A stretch of DNA of 64,000 nucleotides from Pseudomonas sp. UBA1879 (GCF_002338065.1 NZ_DDHJ01000015.1:384273-448272), one strand, 5' to 3'; shown: positions 8,510 to 17,877, counted from the first letter of the stretch. Translations and numbers: made by a program. The notes: generated by a model from the letters alone, not told the origin.

Positions 8510-9328
8510 TCAGGCGGCCGGTTGTTTCAGGTTTCTGCTTGAGCGCAACGAGAGCCATGTCGTGGTCAGCAAACCCGCCAACCCGACGACCAACAGAAAC
8601 GACGACATGGCGACAATAGACGGGTCGATGGTGTCACGGATGCCGTCGAACATCTGCCGTGGCAGCGTGCGCTGACCGGGCCCACCGATGAACAGCACGA
8701 CGACAATTTCATCGAACGATGTCATGAAGGCAAACAGTGCCCCCGAGATCACCCCGGGCGCGATGATCGGCAGGGCGACGTTGATGAACGCCCGCAGCGG
8801 CGACGCTCCCGACATCGCAGCGGCCTTCAGCAGGCTCATGTCCAGACCTTGCAGGCTGGCGGCGACGTTGATGAGGACAAACGGCGTCGCCAGCACGGTG
8901 TGGGCCAGGATCATCCCGGTCAGGGTGCCTGTCAGGCCCAATTGGCCAAACAGAAAATACATGCCCAGCCCGGAAATCACCGGGGGGATGATCATCGGCG
9001 AGATCAACAGCGCCAACAGGCTGGTCGCGCCGGGCAGGTTGCGCCTTGCGAATGCCATCGCCGCCAGGGTCCCCAACAGCGTCGCCAGCAGCGTCGAGGC
9101 GCAACCCACAAGCAAACTGTTGCGCAAGGCCTGAAGCCAGGGGCCGGCGCTGAAGACTTTTTCATACCAGCGCAAGGACAGCCCCGGCAGCGGATAGGAC
9201 AGGAACGTGCCGCTGCTGAACGAGATCGGTACCACGGCCAGCAAGGGCATGATCATGAAGACGATCATGACGAGCCCGAACAGGCGCAGCAGGTTGCGAC
9301 TGATGAAACACAGGGTGAAATGGTTCAT
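8510..9328 (-). CDS. ABC transporter permease, PotC-like
   Basis: A 272-residue inner-membrane permease with about six TM segments and the BPD_transp_1 EAA-type loop (about 165-190: AAAMSGASPLRAFINVALP). It is similar to the PotC/PotI class of polyamine-type importers. It lies 13 bp after the larger permease and pairs with it, the ATPase and the binding protein. Confidence 0.9.
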   Translation of the reverse strand: MNHFTLCFISRNLLRLFGLVMIVFMIMPLLAVVPISFSSGTFLSYPLPGLSLRWYEKVFSAGPWLQALRNSLLVGCASTLLATLLGTLAAMAFARRNLPGATSLLALLISPMIIPPVISGLGMYFLFGQLGLTGTLTGMILAHTVLATPFVLINVAASLQGLDMSLLKAAAMSGASPLRAFINVALPIIAPGVISGALFAFMTSFDEIVVVLFIGGPGQRTLPRQMFDGIRDTIDPSIVAMSSFLLVVGLAGLLTTTWLSLRSSRNLKQPAA

Positions 9329-9341
9329 GGCAGTTTCCCGA

Positions 9342-10592
9342 TTACTTGAGGCCGGCGATCTGGCGGATGCCGACCAGCCGCGCGGCGACCAGATAGATCG
9401 CCATGACGCAGAGGATCAGCACCAGACCCAGCGCCGAGGCCATCCCCCAGTTGACAGTGGTGTTGGTGTAGAAGGCGATGAAATAGCCGAGCATCTGCTC
9501 CCGCGCGCTGCCCACCAGCGTAGGCGTGACGTAGTAGCCAGCGGCGACGATGAAGGTCAACAACGTACCGGACCCGATGCCGGTGAGGGTCATCGGTAAA
9601 TAGACATGCAGGTACCCGCGCACCGGGTGCGCCCCCAGCGACCCCGATGCGCGCATGTAATGCGCCGGAATGCCTTTCATCACGCTGTACAGCGGCAGTA
9701 CGGTGAAGGGCAGCAGGATGTGCACCATCACGATATACACCCCCAGTGCATCGAAGATCAGGGGCAATGGATGCTCAATCAGCCCCAGCTTGAGCAGCAG
9801 GGTGTTGACGATGCCTTTCTCTTGCAGCACCACGATCCAGGCGGTGGTTCGCGCCAGCAGCGACGTCCAGAAGGGCAGCATGACGGCCAGGATCAACAGC
9901 ATCTGAAACGGTCGTGACGCCTTGACCAACAGGACCGCGAAGGGAAAGCCAAGCAGCAAGCACAGAACAGACACGATAAAGGCGATTTTCAACGTCTTGA
10001 ACGTGAGGTCGAGATACACCCGTTTGTCCGGCTCCACACGTTGAATGCCATGGGCCGTGCGTTCAAGGTCGAGGGCGCTGAGCAGGTAATACGAGGTGTA
10101 GGCCGGTGATGCGCGTTCGAATGCTTCCCACAATTCAGGCGTTGACCAGCGTGGGTCGATGGCGGTCAGACGTGCGCGAGGGGATTCGCCGCTGACGGGT
10201 TGCTGATTGGCGGGCCATTGGTAGCGTCGAGCGGTGGCGGTGATCAGAAAGCGATAACCGCTGTTTTCGTAATTCATACGCCGCGCGGCTTCACCCATGA
10301 CGCCCATGTTTTTCACATGGATGAAATCTTGTTCAATCGCTTCGAACACCCCATCGTCCGGCACTCCCAGGGTATCGTCACTGCGCTGTTCCAAGGCTTG
10401 GACCGTACGGGGGAAGGCTTGTACCAGCTCCGGATTGCTGACGGCGCGATACAGCATCATGCCGATGGGCAGAACGAAAAAGACAGCGGTGTAGATCAAC
10501 AGCGGCAACAGCAGCAAGATCGAGACGAAGCGTTTCTCTCGACTCGACTTCTGGTGGGCGCTTGCAAGTGATTCCAGCGCAGGGGCGGACAT
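9342..10592 (-). CDS. ABC transporter permease, PotB-like with long periplasmic insert
   Basis: A 416-residue permease from the ATG at 10590-10592 (GAGG about 10 bp upstream). It has one N-terminal TM helix (about 30-50), then about 150 mostly hydrophilic residues, then the usual five-TM permease core with the EAA-type loop (RASGSLGAHPVRGYLHVYLP). PotB itself is about 275-285 residues, so the long segment between TM1 and TM2 is an insertion found in some PotB/PotH-like proteins. It may form an extra periplasmic domain touching the binding protein. Confidence 0.88.
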   Translation of the reverse strand: MSAPALESLASAHQKSSREKRFVSILLLLPLLIYTAVFFVLPIGMMLYRAVSNPELVQAFPRTVQALEQRSDDTLGVPDDGVFEAIEQDFIHVKNMGVMGEAARRMNYENSGYRFLITATARRYQWPANQQPVSGESPRARLTAIDPRWSTPELWEAFERASPAYTSYYLLSALDLERTAHGIQRVEPDKRVYLDLTFKTLKIAFIVSVLCLLLGFPFAVLLVKASRPFQMLLILAVMLPFWTSLLARTTAWIVVLQEKGIVNTLLLKLGLIEHPLPLIFDALGVYIVMVHILLPFTVLPLYSVMKGIPAHYMRASGSLGAHPVRGYLHVYLPMTLTGIGSGTLLTFIVAAGYYVTPTLVGSAREQMLGYFIAFYTNTTVNWGMASALGLVLILCVMAIYLVAARLVGIRQIAGLK

Positions 10593-10663
10593 ATCGACTG
10601 ACCTCGGAATTCGAAGGCAGCGGCTTCGGATGAGCGAAGCCGCCATTCAAGCAAAGGACAGGC

Positions 10664-11716
10664 TTACTTCGCCGCCCAATTGGTGAAGCGCGCCATCAAG
10701 TCTTCCTCGTAGTTGACCCAGAACGGCGTGTCGAGCAACAGCGCATTTTCCAGATTCGCGGGAGCAGTGGGCAGATTGCTCAAGGTCTGCTTGTCCAGTG
10801 CGGCCTGGGCCTTGGCGTTGACGATGCCGTAGGGGATCGCTTGGGCGAAGGCGGTCTGGGCTTTGGGGCTGACCATGTAGTCGAGCAGGGCGTAGCTGTC
10901 CGCAAGGTTGGGTGTGCCTTTGATGATGGTCCAGTAATCCATGCTGTAGAGCTGCTGGTTCCAGATCAGGGGGAAATGCCCGCCTTGCTGGTTGGCGATG
11001 GCGATGCGGCCGTTATAGGCAGCCGTGACCGCAACACTGCCGGACGACAGCCATTCAAGGGGTTGAGCGCCGGTTTCCCACCATTGGATGTAGGGCTTGA
11101 TCTCGTCCAGCTTGGCGAAGGCGCGATCCTGACCGGCCTTGGTCGCCAGCACCGTATAGACGTCGGCAGGCTTGACGCCGTCGGCCATGAGGGCAATTTC
11201 CAGGGTCATGCGCGCTTGTTTGCGCAGGCCACGCTTGCCAGGCCATTTCTTGACGTTCCAGAAATCGGACCAGGTTTTGGGGCCGTCGCTGGCGAATTTC
11301 TTGTTGTCGTAGGTCATGACTTCCGACCAGACGATCGCGCCGACGCCACACGGCGCGAACTTGTCCGCTGGGATATCGGCGGCGTTGCTCAACTTACTGT
11401 GGTCCAAGGGTTCCAACAGCCCTTGCTCGCAGGCCAGGGCCATTTCGTTTTCGTCCATCTGCACTACGTCCCACGTGGGGTTGCCGGCCTGGACCATGGC
11501 TTTCTGTTTGGCGATGCCGCCACCGTAGGTGTCTTGCACCACGGGTTTGCCGCTCTGTGCTGCATAAGGTTTGAAGTAGGCCTTATCGAACGCTTCCTGA
11601 GTGGCGCCGCCGAAGCCGACGGCGGTCAGGTCTCGGGCCTGTACGGCGTGGCTGGCAAGCAATGTAGCGGCGCAAATCGAACAAATCAGTGCGGTGCGAT
11701 GGAATATCGAGGACAT
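10664..11716 (-). CDS. Periplasmic binding protein of the ABC importer (PotD/PotF-like)
   Basis: A 350-residue extracellular solute-binding protein. Residues 1-28 form a Sec signal peptide (hydrophobic ALICSICAATLLASHA, cleavage after VQA). The mature start RDLTAVGFGGATQEAF resembles the polyamine-type family 1 binding proteins. I chose the ATG at 11714-11716 because AGGAG sits 8 bp upstream; the GTG 9 bp earlier overlaps that site. The ligand could be a polyamine, an amino acid betaine or another cation-type compound. The neighbouring aminotransferases suggest an amine. Confidence 0.9.
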   Translation of the reverse strand: MSSIFHRTALICSICAATLLASHAVQARDLTAVGFGGATQEAFDKAYFKPYAAQSGKPVVQDTYGGGIAKQKAMVQAGNPTWDVVQMDENEMALACEQGLLEPLDHSKLSNAADIPADKFAPCGVGAIVWSEVMTYDNKKFASDGPKTWSDFWNVKKWPGKRGLRKQARMTLEIALMADGVKPADVYTVLATKAGQDRAFAKLDEIKPYIQWWETGAQPLEWLSSGSVAVTAAYNGRIAIANQQGGHFPLIWNQQLYSMDYWTIIKGTPNLADSYALLDYMVSPKAQTAFAQAIPYGIVNAKAQAALDKQTLSNLPTAPANLENALLLDTPFWVNYEEDLMARFTNWAAK

Positions 11717-11867
11717 GTTTGTCACTCCTGCTGTTTGGGGATGTAAAAAGAAAAACCAGGTTCACAAACGGGCAGTGACGAGCTAAACGGTGTCAGGGAG
11801 GGTGTGCATGGTTGCCTCTCGGATCATTATTGTTATCGAGACTCAGGGTTAGGGGTGCAGCGGTGGA

Positions 11868-12974
11868 TCAGCTCAATTCGAATAGATGGGCGTCGTCGGT
11901 ACTCCAGTCAAAGCCGGTCATCTGGCCGGGTCGCAGTTGTTTGAAGAGGGCGTTGTTGGGCACTTTCACAATCAGCGGCTGCTGATTGCTCAAACTCAGA
12001 TGCACCCGCAGGTGGTCGCCGAGGTAAACGCTGTCGGTCACCGTGGCCTGCCAGGGCATGCTTGCCACCGGACCCAAGCGAATGTTCTCCGGACGGATCA
12101 CCAGTTCGACCCGTTCAGGTCGCAGGCCCTTGAGCGCTTTGGCGGATCCGGCGACCTGCAGGCCGTTCTCCAGAATCACGTCACAGGTCTGCTCATCACG
12201 ATGCCGGGCGGTGCCGATCAGCACGTTGTTCTCGCCGATGAAGTTGGCGACGTAGGCGTTCTCGGGGTGCTCGTACAGCGCCATCGGCGAGCCGATTTGT
12301 GCGATGTCGCCCTGATGAAAGACGGCGACCCGATCGGACATCGTCAGTGCTTCGCTTTGGTCATGGGTCACGTAGACGATGGTCACGCCCAGGGATTTGT
12401 GCAGTTGCTTGATCTCGTACTGCATGTGTTCGCGCAGGTTCTTGTCCAGCGCGCCCAGCGGCTCGTCCATCAGAATGATTTCCGGCTCGAAGACCATCGC
12501 CCTTGCCAGAGCGACGCGCTGTTGCTGCCCACCGGAAAGCTCGGTGATACGGCGTTGCTGCATGCCGTGTAGCTGTACCATGTCGATGGCGCGCTTGACC
12601 TTGGCCTGCAAGTCCGTGCGATTGAGGCCGCGCATTTTCAGCGGGTATGCCAGGTTCTCTTCGACACTCATGTGCGGAAACAGCGCGTAGTTCTGGAACA
12701 CCATGCCCATGCCCCGTTGATGGGCCGGTTTTTTCTGAATCGGCGTGCCACCCATGAGAATCTCGCCCCGGGTCGGGGTCTCGAAACCGGCGAGCATCAT
12801 CAGCGTCGTGGTTTTGCCGGAGCCTGAGGCGCCGAGCAGGGTCAGGAATTCGCCCCGGCTGATGCCGAGATTCAGGTCCTTGATCACCAGCGTCTTGCCG
12901 TCATAGCTTTTTTGAACGCCGTTGAACTCGATCAACGGCAGGGTGGTGTGAAGGACCGCGGCCTTGGCGTTCAT
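11868..12974 (-). CDS. ABC transporter ATPase, PotA-like
   Basis: A 368-residue ATPase. Walker A is GASGSGKTT (about 49-57), the Q-loop is FQNYALFPH, the signature is LSGGQQQRVALARA, Walker B is ILMDEPLGALD, and the H-loop is YVTHDQSEA. A C-terminal TOBE domain (about 270-365) is typical of the PotA/FbpC group. The start ATG shares bases with the aminotransferase stop (TGATG), so translation is coupled. A longer frame reading back through the aminotransferase gene is not real. Confidence 0.93.
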   Translation of the reverse strand: MNAKAAVLHTTLPLIEFNGVQKSYDGKTLVIKDLNLGISRGEFLTLLGASGSGKTTTLMMLAGFETPTRGEILMGGTPIQKKPAHQRGMGMVFQNYALFPHMSVEENLAYPLKMRGLNRTDLQAKVKRAIDMVQLHGMQQRRITELSGGQQQRVALARAMVFEPEIILMDEPLGALDKNLREHMQYEIKQLHKSLGVTIVYVTHDQSEALTMSDRVAVFHQGDIAQIGSPMALYEHPENAYVANFIGENNVLIGTARHRDEQTCDVILENGLQVAGSAKALKGLRPERVELVIRPENIRLGPVASMPWQATVTDSVYLGDHLRVHLSLSNQQPLIVKVPNNALFKQLRPGQMTGFDWSTDDAHLFELS

Positions 12975-14368
12975 CACAGCAACCATCCGTTGGCCAGAGC
13001 GACGACATTCAACGCGCGGGTCAGGCGGGCGACCAGTTCGCTGATCTCGTCGGCGGTGATGATGAACGGCGGCGCCAAGGCGATGGAGTCGCCCATATTG
13101 CGCACAATCAGGCCTTGCTCCCGGGCAGCCCGCTCGACTTGCGCGCCGATGCCGAGGTGCGCCGGGAAGGATGCACGAGTGGTTTTGTCCGCCACCAGTT
13201 CCAGCCCGGCGACCAAACCGACGCCGCGCAGCTCGCCGATCAGCGGGTGCGCCAGCAACGGTTCCAGTTGCTGGTGCAGCAAACGGCCCAGCTCTTCGGT
13301 GCGTTGCGGCAGGTGCATTTCCTGGTAGATGGTCAGGGTTTCCAGCGCCACTGCGGCCGCAACCGGATGGCCCGAGTAGGTGAAGCCGTGGCCGAAGCCG
13401 CCCAGTTGTTGGCTCTGCTCTTCGATGGCCTGATACACATTGCCGGCGACCACCACGCAGGAGATGGGTTGGTAACCCGAAGACAGGCTCTTGGCGCAGG
13501 CCATCATGTCCGGGGCAAAGCCCAATGTTTGATGACCGAACCACTGACCCGTACGGCCAAACCCGCAGATGATTTCGTCGGCCAGAAACAGAATGTCGTG
13601 CTTCTTCAGCAGCGCTTGCACGCCCGAGAAGTAACCCGAAGGTGGGACGATCACGCCACCGGCGCCCATCACCGGCTCCGAGATGAACGCGGCGATGGTG
13701 TCGGCGCCTTCCATTTCGATGCGTTGCTCCAGCTCCCGCAGCAGCCGCTCGGTGAACTGCGCCTCGCTTTCGCCCTCAGCGCCGTAGCGATAGAAGTGCG
13801 GGCACTGCACGTGCAGGACGCTATTTTCCAGCGGTAAACCGAAGGCCGCGTGCATGTTCGGCAACCCCGACAGGCTGGCGCCCATCACCGTCGAACCATG
13901 GAAGCCTTTCTGATGGGCCATGATCTTGCGCTTGCTGCCATTGCCGCGAGCGCGATGGTATGCCCAGGCGAGCTTGATCATCGAATCGTTGGCTTCGGAG
14001 CCTGAGCAGGCAAAGAAAATCTTCGGCTGTTCCAACGGCACCAGGCTGGCAATGCGTTCGGCCAGCTGTGCGACCACGTTCGGCACCCGATGGTTGAACG
14101 TGTGGTAATAGGGCAGGACGGCCATCTGGCGCTGCGCCGCATCCACCAGCCGAGGGTTGGAAAACCCCAGCCCCGCGCACCACAAGCCCGACATCCCTTC
14201 GATGTACTCGCGGCCGTGTTCATCCGTTACGTAGATCCCTGACCCTCGCTCGATGACCAGCGGACCCTGCTGCTGATGCGCCCGCAGATTGGTCTGCGAA
14301 TGCAGGTGAAAGCGCACGTCCGTGCGGGCCAATTCGGTGAGGTGAGGGGTAGTTTCCTGCATCATCAA
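12974..14368 (-). CDS. Class-III aminotransferase (omega-amino acid:pyruvate type)
   Basis: A 464-residue PLP enzyme. The substrate-binding start has MSGLWCAGLGFSNP. The cofactor site GSEANDS lies near residue 122, the conserved Asp is in FLADEIICGFGRTG, and the PLP lysine is in CAKSLSSGYQP (about 291-301). These motifs place it with omega-transaminases that move terminal amino groups to pyruvate or a similar acceptor. It is the first gene of the minus-strand operon and is divergent from the transketolase genes, with two GntR-type motifs in between. Confidence 0.92.
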   Translation of the reverse strand: MMMQETTPHLTELARTDVRFHLHSQTNLRAHQQQGPLVIERGSGIYVTDEHGREYIEGMSGLWCAGLGFSNPRLVDAAQRQMAVLPYYHTFNHRVPNVVAQLAERIASLVPLEQPKIFFACSGSEANDSMIKLAWAYHRARGNGSKRKIMAHQKGFHGSTVMGASLSGLPNMHAAFGLPLENSVLHVQCPHFYRYGAEGESEAQFTERLLRELEQRIEMEGADTIAAFISEPVMGAGGVIVPPSGYFSGVQALLKKHDILFLADEIICGFGRTGQWFGHQTLGFAPDMMACAKSLSSGYQPISCVVVAGNVYQAIEEQSQQLGGFGHGFTYSGHPVAAAVALETLTIYQEMHLPQRTEELGRLLHQQLEPLLAHPLIGELRGVGLVAGLELVADKTTRASFPAHLGIGAQVERAAREQGLIVRNMGDSIALAPPFIITADEISELVARLTRALNVVALANGWLL

Positions 14369-14393
14369 AAGCCTCGTTGAGCGTTACTGATCA

Positions 14394-14406
14394 CTTATAA
14401 CTTATA
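14394..14406. promoter_or_regulatory. GntR(FCD) operator candidate, copy 1
   Basis: CTTATAACTTATA lies 26 bp upstream of the aminotransferase start. It matches, in inverted orientation, the copy at 14494-14506 and the one before the FCD regulator gene at 17793-17805. Consensus CTTAYAACWTATA. Confidence 0.65.
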
Positions 14407-14493
14407 TGATTGACACCGAATTCAACGTCACGCAAGCCCTCGGCAAGAAAAAATAAAAACATCGATCGGTGGTTGATTCTACAAAATATAAAT

Positions 14494-14506
14494 TATAAGT
14501 TGTAAG
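14494..14506. promoter_or_regulatory. GntR(FCD) operator candidate, copy 2
   Basis: TATAAGTTGTAAG, the reverse complement of CTTACAACTTATA, lies 47 bp upstream of the transketolase start. With copy 1 it forms an inverted pair whose centres are 100 bp apart in the 184-bp divergent region. This is a likely arrangement for controlling both arms together. Confidence 0.65.
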
Positions 14507-14552
14507 AAGAAGGCCGCATCAGGCTTCGATCAACCCACTCAGGAGTGCCCTC

Positions 14553-15437
14553 ATGCCCGCTGAAAATATTGCGGTTCGTGATCCCGTAACGCCGTTGACG
14601 CCCGAGCAGATCGCTCGTCTGAAAGAGCGCGCACTGTTCGTGCGCCTTGAGACGGTGCGGCTGATTTCCATCGCCAAGGTCGGCCACTACACCTCGGTGT
14701 TCTCCTGTGCGGAGATTTTTTCCGCGCTGTACTACGACGCCATGCGCCTCAAGCGCGGTGAGCCCAAGTGGCCTGACCGCGACCGGTTTCTGATGGGCAA
14801 GGGCCACGCGGCTGTCGGCCTGTACCCGCTGTTGGCCGACTGGGATTTCTTCGACAAGGCCTGGCTGGATGACTACACACGCCTGGGCAGTCCGCTGGGG
14901 GATCACCCGGACATGCGCAAGGTGCCGGGGGTGGATTTCAGCTCGGGGTCCATTGGTCACGCCTTGTCGGGCGGCCTGGGCATGGCGCTGGGCGGGCGTT
15001 TGCGGGGCAATGCTTTTGACGTCTACGTGCTGCTGGGCGATGGCGAGATGCAAGAAGGGCAGGTCTGGGAAGCGGCATTGGCGGCAGCGCATCACAAGAC
15101 CGGCAATCTGATCGCCATCGTCGATCGCAACGGCTACCAGCTCGACGGCAAGGTCGATGATGTAGTGGGCATCGAACCGCTGGCCGACAAGTGGCGGTCC
15201 TTCGGCTGGGACGTCCGGGAAGTGGACGGCCATGACGTGGCCGCCATGGCGACGTTGTTCCGCGAACTGAAAGCCGAGCCTGCGCGGGAACGGCCGGTTT
15301 GCGTGATCGCCCTGACCGCCAAGGGCAAGGGTGTGGAGTACATGGAAACCGAACCTGGCTGGCACCTGGGCTGGCTTGCGCCGGAAGACGAAGTGCGGGC
15401 CATCGAAGAAATCAAAGCCAATGGAGGTGTTCAATGA
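14553..15437 (+). CDS. Transketolase-like protein, N-terminal (TPP-pyrophosphate) subunit
   Basis: A 294-residue half of a split transketolase. The thiamine diphosphate site is visible as GDGEMQEGQVWEAALAAAHH with NLIAIVDRNGYQLDG (GDG-N motif, about 164-205). The early histidine region GKGHAAVGLYPLL and SSGSIGHALSGGLGMALG fit transketolase rather than DXS. AGGAG is 7 bp before ATG 14553. Split transketolases of this size are usually catabolic, not pentose-phosphate housekeeping enzymes. It overlaps the C-terminal subunit by ATGA. Confidence 0.92.
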   Translation: MPAENIAVRDPVTPLTPEQIARLKERALFVRLETVRLISIAKVGHYTSVFSCAEIFSALYYDAMRLKRGEPKWPDRDRFLMGKGHAAVGLYPLLADWDFFDKAWLDDYTRLGSPLGDHPDMRKVPGVDFSSGSIGHALSGGLGMALGGRLRGNAFDVYVLLGDGEMQEGQVWEAALAAAHHKTGNLIAIVDRNGYQLDGKVDDVVGIEPLADKWRSFGWDVREVDGHDVAAMATLFRELKAEPARERPVCVIALTAKGKGVEYMETEPGWHLGWLAPEDEVRAIEEIKANGGVQ

Positions 15438-16444
15438 GTGCGCCAGTCAACCCGAAAAGCTGGCAGTACCGCCAACTGAACGCGATCAATCCGGGCCTCG
15501 ACTATTTATCGGAAGGGCTGCTCGATCTGGTCGCCGACGGCCATCCCATCGCTGTCGGAACCGCCGATTTGCAGTACTCCAACGGCCTGAACCGCTTCGC
15601 CGAGAAACACCCTGAGCTGTTCATCCAGTTTGGTATCGCCGAGCAGAACATGGTCAGCGCCGCAGCCGGCATTGCCACCACCGGGACCATGCCGTTCGTG
15701 GCCACCTTCGCATCATTCCTGGCGTTGTTGTGCTGTGAGCAGATCCGCATGGACGTGGCGTATTCGGCCTTGCCGGTGCGTCTGATCGGACATCACACCG
15801 GCATCAGCCTCGGCTTCTATGGCACCTCGCACCACGCCACTGAAGACATCGCGATCATGCGCAGCATCGCCGATCTCACGGTGGTCGCCCCGGCGGATGG
15901 TCCACAGCTGGCAGCCGCCATTCGTGCGTCGATTCACCATCCGCAGCCGATTTATTTCCGCATCGGACGCGGTCAGGAACCGTCTGTTTATCCGGCGGAC
16001 GTCACCTTTGAGTTCGGCAAAGCCATCGTGCATTCCGTGGGCCGCGACGTGACGCTGATTGCCACGGGCAGCATGTTGCACCCGACGCTGGAAGCCGCCA
16101 AAGCACTGACTGAAAGCGGTGTTGCGGTCGGCGTGATCGACATGCACACCCTCAAGCCCATCGATCGCGAGGCGATCCTGAACGCTGCCGCTGGAACGAA
16201 CCTGCTGATCACCGTCGAAGAACACAACGTGCTCGGCGGCCTGGGCGGCGCTGTGGCCGAAGTGCTGGCCGATGAGGGCGCCGGTGTGCGTCTGCTTCGC
16301 CATGGCATTCATGATGAGTACAGCCTCATCGCGCCGCCGACCCATCTTTATCGGCATTACCGGCTGGATGCGGCAGGCATCGAGGCGGTCGTCCGCGAAG
16401 CGTTGGCCAACCATTCAGGCAAGGAGCAGCGCCATGTCGGCTAA
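15434..16444 (+). CDS. Transketolase-like protein, C-terminal subunit
   Basis: A 336-residue partner with the PYR and C-terminal domains. The catalytic glutamate that activates TPP is in FGIAEQNMVSAAAG (about residue 65). Phe/Asp stretches FATFASFLALLCCEQIR and HHATEDIAIMR follow. The start is taken at the ATGA overlap with GGAGGTGTT upstream; a longer frame back to 15299 is an overlap artefact. Together the two subunits should transfer or cleave a two-carbon ketol unit. The next gene overlaps its stop by 11 bp. Confidence 0.92.
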   Translation: MSAPVNPKSWQYRQLNAINPGLDYLSEGLLDLVADGHPIAVGTADLQYSNGLNRFAEKHPELFIQFGIAEQNMVSAAAGIATTGTMPFVATFASFLALLCCEQIRMDVAYSALPVRLIGHHTGISLGFYGTSHHATEDIAIMRSIADLTVVAPADGPQLAAAIRASIHHPQPIYFRIGRGQEPSVYPADVTFEFGKAIVHSVGRDVTLIATGSMLHPTLEAAKALTESGVAVGVIDMHTLKPIDREAILNAAAGTNLLITVEEHNVLGGLGGAVAEVLADEGAGVRLLRHGIHDEYSLIAPPTHLYRHYRLDAAGIEAVVREALANHSGKEQRHVG

Positions 16445-17717
16445 CCAAGCGTGGTATGCCCGGGCAGAGAAGGTTTTGCCAGGCGGTCATCTCAGTCCCA
16501 GCCGCAAACTCGGCCAACCCTATGCATTCGTGCGCGCGGAAGGGGCGTATCTGTTCGACGCCGACGGTCATCGCCATACGGATTTTCACTGTGGATTCGG
16601 CGCCCATGTCCTGGGACACGGCCATCCGGCCATTCGCGATCGCGTCTTCGAAGTGGCGCAGCGCATGGACTTGATGGGGGCGGGCATCACTGATCTGGAA
16701 GTCGAAGTGGCCGAGACGCTTGTCAGTTACATCCCGTGTGCGGAGCAGATTGCGTTTTGCAACAGCGGCTCGGAGGCGACCTATCACGCGCTGCGCCTGG
16801 CGCGGGCAGCCACGGGGCGTAAACGGATCATCAAATTTCAAGGCGGCTACCACGGTTGGCACGATTACGTCGCCATGAACGGCCAGACCGCCAGAGACCG
16901 GATCGGTCAATTCGATCCGATGTCCGACGGCATTCTCCACGCCGCCGCCGACTACACGGCCGTTCTTCCTTATAACGATGCCGAGGCGGTCGAGCAGTAC
17001 CTCAAGGCTCATCCGGGGGAGGTCGCCGCCATCATCGTCGAGCCCATCGCTCACAACATGGGGGCGGTGGCGGCGACGGACGCTTTCCTCAAAGACCTGC
17101 GCAGCCTGACACGCGACCATGGCGTCGTGCTGATCTTCGATGAGGTGATCACCGGTTTCAGGCACGCCCTGGGCGGCTATCAATCGATCGTTGGCGTGAC
17201 ACCGGATCTGGCCACGTTCGGCAAGGCGGCCTCGTCGGGCTATCCCGTGGGGTTCATAGCCGGGAAACGTGAGTTGATGCACTTGATCGGTCTGACCGGT
17301 CCCAAGGGCGTCTTCATGGGCGGGACCTGCAATGGCACGCCTTCGACCCTGGCGGCGGTGCAGGCCACCCTCGAAGAACTGGCGCGCCCCGGGACATACG
17401 AGAAGCTGTTCGAGTCGGGCGACTACCTGCGCGCGCAACTGGACGCCATCGTGCAGCGCTTGGGCATTCCGGCCCAAAGCGCCGGTTATGGGTCGGCCTG
17501 GCTGCTGTATTTCTTCGAAGGGCCGTACCGCCAATACACCGATCTGTTGCGCAATGATGATGCGCGCGACCTGGCGTTTCGTCGGGGCTTGATCGAACAG
17601 CGTCATATCTTCCAGCCGATGCAACTCAAACGCTTGTACCTGTCGACGGCCCATACCCGGGAGATACTCGATGAGTCCCTCGGGGTGATCGAGGACGTCT
17701 TGAAAACCCTGGTCTAG
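16434..17717 (+). CDS. Class-III aminotransferase, glutamate-1-semialdehyde aminomutase-like
   Basis: A 427-residue PLP protein. Its motifs LPGGHLSPSRK at the N-terminus, CNSGSEATYHALRLARAATG (about 106-125), FDEVITGFR and the PLP lysine in TFGKAASSGYPVGF (about 261-274) place it near HemL-like aminomutases and related sugar or amino-alcohol transaminases. It is not the tetrapyrrole enzyme by context: it overlaps the transketolase gene and belongs to the catabolic plus arm. It could move an amino group within or off the substrate so that a ketose becomes available to the transketolase. This is inference. Confidence 0.88.
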   Translation: MSANQAWYARAEKVLPGGHLSPSRKLGQPYAFVRAEGAYLFDADGHRHTDFHCGFGAHVLGHGHPAIRDRVFEVAQRMDLMGAGITDLEVEVAETLVSYIPCAEQIAFCNSGSEATYHALRLARAATGRKRIIKFQGGYHGWHDYVAMNGQTARDRIGQFDPMSDGILHAAADYTAVLPYNDAEAVEQYLKAHPGEVAAIIVEPIAHNMGAVAATDAFLKDLRSLTRDHGVVLIFDEVITGFRHALGGYQSIVGVTPDLATFGKAASSGYPVGFIAGKRELMHLIGLTGPKGVFMGGTCNGTPSTLAAVQATLEELARPGTYEKLFESGDYLRAQLDAIVQRLGIPAQSAGYGSAWLLYFFEGPYRQYTDLLRNDDARDLAFRRGLIEQRHIFQPMQLKRLYLSTAHTREILDESLGVIEDVLKTLV

Positions 17718-17733
17718 CCGTTCATGTCGCGAT

Positions 17734-17767
17734 GCGCCGAAGACAGCGTGGCAGCCGCCTTCGGCGC
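17734..17767 (+). terminator. Hairpin after the plus arm
   Basis: GCGCCGAAG pairs perfectly with CTTCGGCGC over 9 bp, with a 16-nt loop, 17 bp after the aminotransferase stop. No T-run follows, so it may be a weak terminator or an mRNA-end stabiliser before the separately controlled regulator gene. Confidence 0.45.
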
Positions 17768-17792
17768 TGGCGATCATCGGCACCCCAGCGCC

Positions 17793-17805
17793 TATATGTT
17801 ATAAG
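17793..17805. promoter_or_regulatory. GntR(FCD) operator candidate, copy 3
   Basis: TATATGTTATAAG is the reverse complement of CTTATAACATATA. It differs from copy 1 by one base and lies 72 bp upstream of the FCD regulator start. This suggests autoregulation by the same protein that binds between the two arms. Confidence 0.6.
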
Positions 17806-17877
17806 AGGCGCCTCATCGCTTATGGGTGTGCAAGCCGCCGTGCCGCCATCCGGGACCGAAACCATCAGGAGCTAACT

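Noticed and set aside
12975..13544. Long N-terminal extension of the ABC ATPase frame
   Set aside because: It overlaps the aminotransferase gene entirely; ATPase homology begins near 12974 where TGATG couples the genes.
14493..15434. 313-codon minus-strand frame opposite the transketolase N-subunit
   Set aside because: No family, reads as an antisense shadow of GC-rich codons over a clearly recognised gene.
16326..17783. 485-codon minus-strand frame opposite the HemL-like aminotransferase
   Set aside because: Antisense shadow; composition rich in Arg/Gln/His without motifs.
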